Part shown: in pieces, positions 1-5,009 of the stretch
How positions within the stretch are numbered: position 1 is the first letter of the stretch
How the letters are laid out: every line of letters starts with the position of its first letter
DNA from: Acidobacteriota bacterium
GTDB taxonomy: Bacteria > Acidobacteriota > Thermoanaerobaculia > Multivoradales > JAHEKO01
Reading direction: 5' to 3'
NCBI GenBank assembly: GCA_006227875.1
Contig: SBFI01000127.1
Coordinates: forward strand, 1 to 7,507
Length of the DNA stretch: 7,507 nucleotides
Notes under the pieces: generated by a model
What the model saw: the letters and a program-made list of their open reading frames with translations, nothing else
Databases searched by the model: none
What the model was told of the DNA's origin: nothing
Translations under genes and position numbers: made by a program

Positions 1-1497
1 ATCGAGGCCGAGATCAATTTCCGGGTCAAGCGCTACTACTCCATCTATCGCAAGCTCCGGCGCCAGGGGATCGACACTTCGCAGCTCTACGACTATCTCG
101 CCTTCCGCATCGTCACCCCGAGCATCAAGGATTGCTATGCGGCTCTCGGGGTCGTTCATCAGGCGTGGCGGCCGGTGCCTGGACGGTTCAAGGACTACAT
201 GGCGATGCCCAAGCCAAACCTCTACCAATCACTTCACACCACCCTGGTGGGCAAGAGCGGCCAACCGTTCGAAGTGCAGATCAGAACCCGAGACATGGAC
301 CTGGTGGCCGAAGAGGGAATCGCCGCGCATTGGAGCTACAAGGAAGGGCGCCAGGGCCCGGCCCAAGCCGACCAGAATCTCTCCTGGCTGAGGCAGCTTT
401 TGGAGTGGCAGGGAGAGGTGCAGGATCCCCGCACCTTTCTGACCACGCTGAAGATCGATCTCTACCCCGACGAGGTCTACTCCTTCACCCCGAAGGGGGA
501 CGTCTTCTCCTTTCCGCGCGGAGCGACACCGCTGGACTTCGCCTACAAGATTCACACTGAGCTGGGTCACCACTGTGTCGGTGCACGGGTCAACGGCAAG
601 CTGGTGGCGCTGCGCACCCATCTCCAGAACGGTGACATCGTCGAGATACTCACCAACCCGGCCAGGAATCCGAGTCGCGACTGGTTGGGGATCGTGGGGA
701 CTTCGCGGGCCAAGAACAAGATCCGTCAGTGGCTCAACACCGAGCAGAAGAAGCGGGCGATGGAGATCGGACAGCGGGTGGTCGAGCGCGAGCTCAAGAA
801 GTACAAGGTGACGCCAAGAAAGATCGTCGACAGCCCGGCGCTCGCCGACTATCTGAGCAGCGAGGGCTTCTCCAAGATCGAGGATCTCTACAGCTCGATC
901 GGCTTCGGCAAGACCCAGGTACGGTATGTGATCGACCGGGTGCTGAGCGAGGCTCAGCTGGCGACGGCGGAAGAAGTACCCGGAGCATTGAGACGTGCGG
1001 TCACCAAGATCTTGCCCTTCGATACCGGTGCGATCCGGGTCAAAGGTCAGGGTGATCTGCTGACCTATCTGGCCAAGTGTTGCAGTCCGCTACCGGGAGA
1101 AGAGATCGTCGGTTACATCACTCGCGGCCGCGGCGTCTCGGTGCATTCGGCGGATTGTCCCAACGTCAAGAATCTCCTCTACCACCCCGAGCGAGAGATC
1201 GAGGTCGAGTGGGAGCGCAAGACCCAGGAGGTTTATCCGGTCGTGTTGTCGATCGAAACGGAAGACGAACCGGGGATGCTGGCACGCCTTACCGAGGCGA
1301 TTGCCAAACACCACAGCAACATTCGCCACATCGAAGCCGATACCGAAGACTCGGGTCGCGGTTTGATCGAGGTCATGGTCGAAGTCCGTGACCGCAGACA
1401 TCTGCAGAAGCTGCACGAGAGCCTGCAAGCGCTGCCGGGTGTTCTGCACGTCGATCGACGCATGGCGTCGGTCTCGGGTGCGGACGGCAAAGCCTGA
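1..1497 (+). CDS. rel: RelA/SpoT-family (p)ppGpp synthetase/hydrolase, C-terminal 498 residues (5' truncated)
   Basis: The frame is open from base 1, so the gene enters from the left; the N-terminal HD hydrolase domain and the start of the synthetase domain (roughly 200-250 residues by family length) are outside. In fragment numbering, the rest of the synthetase domain covers about 1-115: YDYLAFR (30-36, with acidic D31), RFKD (62-65), NLYQSLHT (73-80), EVQIRT (91-96, with E91 at the family's catalytic glutamate position) and AAHW (108-111). A TGS domain follows (about 153-216), then a helical region, a zinc-finger-like motif with C360, C361, H382 and C386, and a C-terminal ACT domain from about 411. 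In this family RFKD marks bifunctional Rel/SpoT enzymes, whereas monofunctional RelA has EXDD. The product makes and probably degrades (p)ppGpp in the stringent response; TGS, zinc finger and ACT are the regions that contact ribosome and tRNA. Family is certain; the rel versus spoT name is a convention, and hydrolase activity cannot be judged here. Confidence 0.96.
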   Translation: MEAEINFRVKRYYSIYRKLRRQGIDTSQLYDYLAFRIVTPSIKDCYAALGVVHQAWRPVPGRFKDYMAMPKPNLYQSLHTTLVGKSGQPFEVQIRTRDMDLVAEEGIAAHWSYKEGRQGPAQADQNLSWLRQLLEWQGEVQDPRTFLTTLKIDLYPDEVYSFTPKGDVFSFPRGATPLDFAYKIHTELGHHCVGARVNGKLVALRTHLQNGDIVEILTNPARNPSRDWLGIVGTSRAKNKIRQWLNTEQKKRAMEIGQRVVERELKKYKVTPRKIVDSPALADYLSSEGFSKIEDLYSSIGFGKTQVRYVIDRVLSEAQLATAEEVPGALRRAVTKILPFDTGAIRVKGQGDLLTYLAKCCSPLPGEEIVGYITRGRGVSVHSADCPNVKNLLYHPEREIEVEWERKTQEVYPVVLSIETEDEPGMLARLTEAIAKHHSNIRHIEADTEDSGRGLIEVMVEVRDRRHLQKLHESLQALPGVLHVDRRMASVSGADGKA

Positions 1498-1520
1498 ACG
1501 CAGTTCGCGCACACGAAGAT

Positions 1521-1546
1521 CGGCCGCTCCTCTGCGAGAGCGGCCG
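1521..1546. terminator. GC-rich hairpin between convergent rel and rpmB, possible bidirectional terminator
   Basis: A perfect 9-base-pair stem is formed by CGGCCGCTC (1521-1529) and GAGCGGCCG (1538-1546) around an 8-base loop. It lies 24 bases past the rel stop and 41 bases past the rpmB stop, where a terminator shared by convergent genes is expected. There is no clear T-run after it on either strand, so intrinsic termination may be weak; it could instead protect 3' ends or act with Rho. Confidence 0.55.
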
Positions 1547-1586
1547 GTCGCTCGTGTTCGAGTTGGTGTCGAGATTGGGTGTGAGT

Positions 1587-1811
1587 CTAAGCCTCGGCTT
1601 GGTCGGGCTGCCAATTTCGAGCCGGGGGTTTCTGCACCTTGCCGCTACGAAGACAACGGGTGCAGACCCAGATCCTTTTGGTCTCGCCATCGACCACGGC
1701 TCGGACACGCTGCAAGTTGGGTGACCACGTGCGGGCGGAAACATTATGAGCGTGACTGATGCTCCGTCCCGTGATGGTCTTCTTGCTGCAGATTGCGCAC
1801 TCCTTTGCCAT
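1587..1811 (-). CDS. rpmB: 50S ribosomal protein L28 (bL28), four-cysteine form
   Basis: This complete 74-residue protein starts MAKECAICSKK and carries two CxxC pairs, C5/C8 and C50/C53, the zinc-ribbon arrangement of the C+ type of bacterial L28. The stretch TGRSISHAHNVSART (14-28) is the conserved L28 core, followed by the basic segment RVRAVVDGETKRIWV. Length is normal for L28 (about 60-80 residues). L28 is a structural protein of the large ribosomal subunit. The ATG start is supported by AAGGAG ten bases upstream. The gene converges with rel, diverges from pilM and appears to be transcribed alone; rpmG (L33), a frequent partner elsewhere, is not adjacent. Confidence 0.96.
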   Translation of the reverse strand: MAKECAICSKKTITGRSISHAHNVSARTWSPNLQRVRAVVDGETKRIWVCTRCLRSGKVQKPPARNWQPDQAEA

Positions 1812-1821
1812 AGTTACTTAT

Positions 1822-1827
1822 CTCCTT
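1822..1827 (-). promoter_or_regulatory. Ribosome binding site of rpmB
   Basis: On the minus strand this reads AAGGAG, ten bases before the rpmB ATG. It is a strong Shine-Dalgarno match and fixes the start of the L28 gene. Confidence 0.75.
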
Positions 1828-1947
1828 GACATGACTAAATAGGGTCGCCTAGGTTAGCAGATGCTGCGAATGGCTCCAAGAGGAACGGAGGGAATGGACA
1901 ACCGAAGCGCACACAGAGAGTGGGGGACGGGGCGTGTGGAGAGCCGG

Positions 1948-1970
1948 CCGGCCGATGGGTCGGTAGCCGG
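1948..1970. other. Imperfect GC hairpin in the rpmB/pilM spacer
   Basis: An inner stem CCGA (1952-1955) / TCGG (1960-1963) with a TGGG loop is extended by CCGG (1948-1951) pairing with CCGG (1967-1970) across a three-base TAG bulge. It overlaps a perfect 10-base palindrome, GCCGGCCGGC, at 1943-1952. It sits about 50 bases upstream of the TTGACA box, outside any gene. It may separate the two divergent promoters, serve as a protein-binding site, or be chance in GC-rich DNA. Confidence 0.35.
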
Positions 1971-2020
1971 TTTCTCAGGCGGTGCTTCTGGTGGCTCCGT
2001 TCAACTTGTGGATTGGTCCC

Positions 2021-2050
2021 TTGACAGCGCGTTTTTTTCCCTGCTAAGTT
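2021..2050 (+). promoter_or_regulatory. Candidate sigma70-type promoter of the pilMNOPQ operon
   Basis: A perfect -35 hexamer TTGACA (2021-2026) is followed by a weak -10 region within GCTAAGTT (2043-2050); TAAGTT at 2045-2050 gives an 18-base spacer and matches three of six consensus positions. A T7 run lies in the spacer. Transcription would begin near 2057, leaving a leader of about 60 bases before the pilM GTG. This is the best promoter-like sequence in the spacer and points toward the pilus genes; the exact -10 is uncertain. Confidence 0.5.
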
Positions 2051-2120
2051 GCAGTAATGCTTTAAGTTATTGCTCGCAAACTAGCATAAACACTATGAAT
2101 TCAGGGGGTTCCAGCTAGTC

Positions 2121-3179
2121 GTGTTCTGGTCTCGCTCCAAAGGAGTTGTGGGTCTTGATATCGGCAGCTCCGCCATCAAGCTGGTGGAGCTGAAGGAACG
2201 CAAGGGCGCCGAGTACAGCCTCGAGCGTGTGGGCATCGAGCCTCTCTCACCAGAGGCCATCGTCGACGGCTCGATCATGGACTCCTCGCTCGTGGTCGAC
2301 GCTATTCAAAAGCTCACCGATGAGACGGGTGCCAAGGCGGCGAATTTCGCCACCTCGGTCTCGGGTCACTCGGTCATCATCAAGAAGATCCAGGTACCGT
2401 CGATGCCACCCGAAGAGCTGGACGAGTCGATCCAGTGGGAAGCGGAACAGTACATCCCATTCGACATCAATGATGTTCGACTCGACTACGTCATTCTGTC
2501 CGAGGGCGATCTCGGTCGGGACACCATGGAGGTGTTGTTGGTCGCGGTGAAGAGAGACAAGGTCAACGACTATGTGTCGGTGATCAGCCAGTGCGGCAAG
2601 AGCCCGGCCATCGTCGACCTGGATGCCTTCGCCGTGCAGAACGCCTACGAGATCAACTACGACATCAACCCGGAAAGTGTGGTTGCTCTCGTCAACATGG
2701 GAGCCGCTGTCACCACCATCAATGTCTTGGCTCGTGGCACCAGCGTGTTCTGGCGCGACATCTCGTTTGGCGGAAACCAATTCAGAGAGGCCCTCCAGCG
2801 AGAGTACAACTTGTCCTTCGATCAAGCCGAGCGAGCCAAGCGCGGCGAGCAGGTCGAAGGATGCTCTCCGGCCGAGGCCAGAACTGTGCTCGACCAGGTG
2901 TCGGAGGAGATGGCTGCCGAGATCCAGAAGACGTTCGACTTCTTCGCCGCCACGGCCGACTCCGAGGCGGTTAGTGAGCTCGTTCTGTCCGGGGGCTGTG
3001 CGCAGACCCCGAACCTGCTGCCGATTCTGCAAGAGCGATTCGGCGTCAGAGCCGAGTTGATGAATCCCCTGCGGCGGATCCACTTCAAGGAAAGTGACTT
3101 CGACTCGCAGTGGTTGCATTCGATCGCACCGATGCTCGCGGTCTCGATTGGCCTCGGTGTGCGCAAAGTCGGGGACTGA
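2121..3179 (+). CDS. pilM: Type IV pilus assembly protein PilM, actin-like
   Basis: The 352-residue product has the PilM/FtsA-like actin fold. The first nucleotide-binding motif is GLDIGSSAIKLVELK (11-25). Further family segments are VIIKKIQVPSMPPEEL (about 89-104), WEAEQYIPFDINDV (106-119) and the late phosphate/adenosine loop LSGGCAQTPNL (289-299). Length matches PilM (about 350). PilM is a soluble ATP-binding protein that sits on the cytoplasmic face of the machine and grips the N-terminal tail of PilN. The GTG start gives MFW-SRSKGVVGLDIGSS, the typical PilM beginning, although the Shine-Dalgarno is poor (AGGGGG at 2103-2108, 12 bases away). The upstream ATG at 2095 is out of frame and stops after seven codons. 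This is the first gene of the operon; pilN follows after six bases. Confidence 0.96.
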   Translation: MFWSRSKGVVGLDIGSSAIKLVELKERKGAEYSLERVGIEPLSPEAIVDGSIMDSSLVVDAIQKLTDETGAKAANFATSVSGHSVIIKKIQVPSMPPEELDESIQWEAEQYIPFDINDVRLDYVILSEGDLGRDTMEVLLVAVKRDKVNDYVSVISQCGKSPAIVDLDAFAVQNAYEINYDINPESVVALVNMGAAVTTINVLARGTSVFWRDISFGGNQFREALQREYNLSFDQAERAKRGEQVEGCSPAEARTVLDQVSEEMAAEIQKTFDFFAATADSEAVSELVLSGGCAQTPNLLPILQERFGVRAELMNPLRRIHFKESDFDSQWLHSIAPMLAVSIGLGVRKVGD

Positions 3180-3185
3180 TTTGTC

Positions 3186-3794
3186 ATGATCAAGATCAAC
3201 CTCATCGGCGAAGCAAAGCGTCCGGTAGCGGCACGCCCGTCGGCGCTGACTGGGGTAACCGGCGAAGAGTCGAATTGGCCGTTCTTCGTCATGGTGGGTC
3301 TGATTGGTATAGGCCTTCTCATGACTGCCGGACACTTCCTGTACCTCAACGGCAAGGTCAACGGCAAGAAGGACGAGGTCGCGGAAGCCCAGCGCGAGGT
3401 GGACGAGCTTGCACCCTTCATCAAAGAGGTGGAGGAGTTCAAAGCAAAGAAGGCCGAGCTCGAGCGCAAGATCCAGGTGATCAACAACCTCAAGGCCAAC
3501 CAGCGGGGTCCGGTCCAGGTCATGGACCAGATCTCCAGAGCCCTGCCGGAGCTCCTCTGGCTTACTCGCATGCAGGTCAGGGGCGAGACCATCACACTCC
3601 AGGGGCAGGCCTTCAACACCAACGCCGTGGCCAACTTCATCGAAAATCTGGACCGGGTTCCCGAGTTCCAGGAGCCGATCTTGAGAGAGACCACCCGCCA
3701 AGGCCCGGTCTACAGGTTCTCGCTGACCTACAGGTTCACCTATACGCCTCCTGAGACCGAAGAAGTGGAAACAGCCGCGGTCGCAGAAGGATAG
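3186..3794 (+). CDS. pilN: Type IV pilus inner-membrane alignment protein PilN
   Basis: The 202-residue product begins MIKINLIGEAKR, the short cytoplasmic tail whose INL-type motif inserts into PilM in this family. A single membrane span lies at about 31-54 (WPFF to FLYL), followed by a charged coiled-coil-prone region (about 58-102) and a periplasmic ferredoxin-like domain. The latter includes ALPELLWLTRMQVRGETITLQG-like sequence, typical of PilN (the Fimbrial_assembly PilN family), and ends in an acidic tail. PilN pairs with PilO in the inner membrane and carries the link from PilM to the periplasm. The start lies six bases after pilM with no obvious Shine-Dalgarno, so translation is probably coupled to pilM. 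Position between pilM and pilO confirms the assignment. Confidence 0.94.
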   Translation: MIKINLIGEAKRPVAARPSALTGVTGEESNWPFFVMVGLIGIGLLMTAGHFLYLNGKVNGKKDEVAEAQREVDELAPFIKEVEEFKAKKAELERKIQVINNLKANQRGPVQVMDQISRALPELLWLTRMQVRGETITLQGQAFNTNAVANFIENLDRVPEFQEPILRETTRQGPVYRFSLTYRFTYTPPETEEVETAAVAEG

Positions 3795-3809
3795 AAAGGA
3801 CCTATCGAG

Positions 3810-4400
3810 ATGCGTACTGGTTTCGAGGACAAGCCTTGGTGGGTCGCGGCCCTGCTGGGTCTCGTGCTGGGAGGTCTCATCTACGGCGTGTGCTTCCATT
3901 TTCTGCTCAAGCCGAAGAACGAAGAGTTGGCAAGTCTCGAACGGCAGCTCCAGGGTCTCCAGCAGAAGATCCAAGAGGGTCTCGCCGCCAAAGCTCAGCT
4001 GCCGCGATTCCGCGAAGAGGTGAGAGCTCTCGAGCTGGAGCTCGACAAGCTGCTGCGTATTCTGCCGGCCCGGCGCAACACGCCGCAGCTTCTGCGACGC
4101 ATCCGGACCCTGACGGAGCAGGGTGACTTCGATCTGAAGCGATTCGCTCCGGGCAACTTCATCGATCAGGACTTCTACAGCGAATGGCCGATCAGCATCA
4201 GTCTCGAGGGCAGCTATCACAACCTCGCCCTCTTTTTCGACCGCATCAGTCGTTTCTCGCGCATCATCAATATCGAAGGTCTGACCGTCAGTGCGGTCAG
4301 AGGGTCGAACCCGCTGCGCTCGATAGCGGCGAACTTCAACGCCAAGACCTTCATCTACAAGGAGCCACCACCGCCGACCACTGGGCAGGGGGCCCAGTAG
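3810..4400 (+). CDS. pilO: Type IV pilus inner-membrane alignment protein PilO
   Basis: The 196-residue product has a short cytoplasmic N-terminus, one membrane span (about 10-32, VVAALLGLVLGG type), a long coiled coil (about 36-90, rich in E, L, Q and K) and a periplasmic domain containing LPARRNTPQLLRRI and the late segment SLEGSYHNLALFFDRIS, a recognisable PilO signature. It ends in a proline-rich tail. PilO forms heterodimers with PilN and binds PilP. AAGGA at 3796-3800 lies nine bases before the ATG, supporting this start. The gene begins 15 bases after the pilN stop. Size and topology match PilO of type IVa pili. Confidence 0.95.
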   Translation: MRTGFEDKPWWVAALLGLVLGGLIYGVCFHFLLKPKNEELASLERQLQGLQQKIQEGLAAKAQLPRFREEVRALELELDKLLRILPARRNTPQLLRRIRTLTEQGDFDLKRFAPGNFIDQDFYSEWPISISLEGSYHNLALFFDRISRFSRIINIEGLTVSAVRGSNPLRSIAANFNAKTFIYKEPPPPTTGQGAQ

Positions 4401-4414
4401 GCTGGCTCGGAACC

Positions 4415-4420
4415 GGAGGA
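4415..4420 (+). promoter_or_regulatory. Ribosome binding site deciding the pilP start
   Basis: GGAGGA is the strongest Shine-Dalgarno in the window. It is only two bases from the ATG at 4423 but eight bases from the in-frame GTG at 4429, so it favours the GTG. Confidence 0.65.
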
Positions 4421-4428
4421 CGATGATC

Positions 4429-4968
4429 GTGACTAGGAGCCGGCACTGGATTGTCTTTGTGGCCCTGATCGGTCTCGTAGTGGGGCTCCAGGGAGTCTCC
4501 CTCCAGGCGCAAGAGCCGGATGATTTCGGCACGGAGGAAGGCGCGGAGGAGACCCCTGTACCTTCTCTCGAGCCCGAGGACATCGACGAAATACTGAGAG
4601 GTGAAGATGCCATCTTCGCCGGGGGAGGGTACTCGTACGATCCGGGTAACCGGCGCGACCCCTTCAAGTCGCTGCTGGCGACTCGTGATCGCCCGCTGCT
4701 CAGAGGACCCAGACCGGAAGGAATACCCGGTCTGCTTATCGACGAAATCGATCTCACTGGAATCTTCCTCACCGGCGACGGACCGGTGGCGCAGATTCAA
4801 TCCACCGACAGCAGCAAGAGCTATTTGTTGCGTCCCGGTGATCAGCTCTACGACGGCGACGTCGTCAACATCAGCGCGAATGAAGTCGTGTTCAAGCAAA
4901 TCGTGGACGATCCTACGGCCCTGAAGCCGTTTCGTGAGGTGGCCAAGAAGCTCAACCCCGAGCAATGA
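4429..4968 (+). CDS. pilP: Type IV pilus periplasmic linker PilP (no lipobox)
   Basis: From the GTG at 4429 the product is 179 residues; from the ATG at 4423 it would be 181. The N-terminus is a signal-like sequence: basic TRSRHW, a hydrophobic core (about 8-20), then SLQAQE, where signal peptidase I could cut. An acidic linker follows, then the PilP hallmark NRRDPF (about 74-79) and a small beta-rich homology region (about 97-158) with GLLIDEIDLTGIFL and YLLRPGDQLYDGD. PilP bridges the PilN/PilO scaffold to the N-domains of PilQ in the periplasm. Well-studied PilP proteins are inner-membrane lipoproteins; this one contains no cysteine, so it is either secreted soluble or held by an uncleaved signal anchor. 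The gene starts 28 bases after pilO and is followed by pilQ. Confidence 0.93.
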   Translation: MTRSRHWIVFVALIGLVVGLQGVSLQAQEPDDFGTEEGAEETPVPSLEPEDIDEILRGEDAIFAGGGYSYDPGNRRDPFKSLLATRDRPLLRGPRPEGIPGLLIDEIDLTGIFLTGDGPVAQIQSTDSSKSYLLRPGDQLYDGDVVNISANEVVFKQIVDDPTALKPFREVAKKLNPEQ

Positions 4969-4996
4969 GGATGCGCGGTCCTCATACTTGTGGGAT

Positions 4997-5001
4997 GGAG
5001 G
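4997..5001 (+). promoter_or_regulatory. Ribosome binding site deciding the pilQ start
   Basis: GGAGG lies eight bases before the ATG at 5010. The other in-frame ATGs at 4965, 4971, 4995 and 5031 have no comparable Shine-Dalgarno, so this site favours 5010. Confidence 0.6.
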
Positions 5002-5009
5002 CGAGCACC

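Larger units (their letters stand above)
1812..2120. other. Divergent rpmB/pilM spacer (309 bases, no credible gene)
   Basis: The spacer contains the rpmB ribosome binding site at its left end, a GC-rich hairpin at 1948-1970 and a TTGACA promoter candidate from 2021, followed by an AT-richer stretch (about 2031-2100) unlike the surrounding DNA. An rpmB promoter should lie here on the minus strand. A TATTTA at the reverse complement of 1836-1841 is one possible -10, but I see no convincing -35 for it. The plus-strand reading frame from 1861 to 2118 has a Gly/Ser-rich translation with no family resemblance and overlaps the promoter, so I do not call it. Confidence 0.7.

Noticed and set aside
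1090..1614. Minus-strand frame over the 3' end of rel
   Set aside because: Same codon-bias effect as the long antisense frame; it covers conserved zinc-finger and ACT codons of rel and has no recognisable product.
1861..2118. 85-codon plus-strand frame in the rpmB/pilM spacer
   Set aside because: Low-complexity Gly/Ser-rich translation with no recognisable motif, no Shine-Dalgarno, and it runs through the -35/-10 candidate and the pilM leader.
2095..2118. Seven-codon ATG frame just before pilM as a leader peptide
   Set aside because: No ribosome binding site, no run of regulatory codons and no attenuator-like pair of stems; most likely chance.
2051..2120. Cyclic-di-GMP riboswitch before the pilus operon
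   Set aside because: A GCAAAC string occurs near 2075, and such switches do control pili, but the leader is too short and lacks the paired GEMM stems.
2247..4772. 841-codon open reading frame on the minus strand opposite pilM, pilN, pilO and most of pilP
   Set aside because: Its codons are in exact register with those of pilM, pilN and pilO, so an antisense stop needs a sense TTA, CTA or TCA codon, which are rare in this GC-rich coding style. The translation has no recognisable family and the sense genes are certain. It is a codon-bias shadow.
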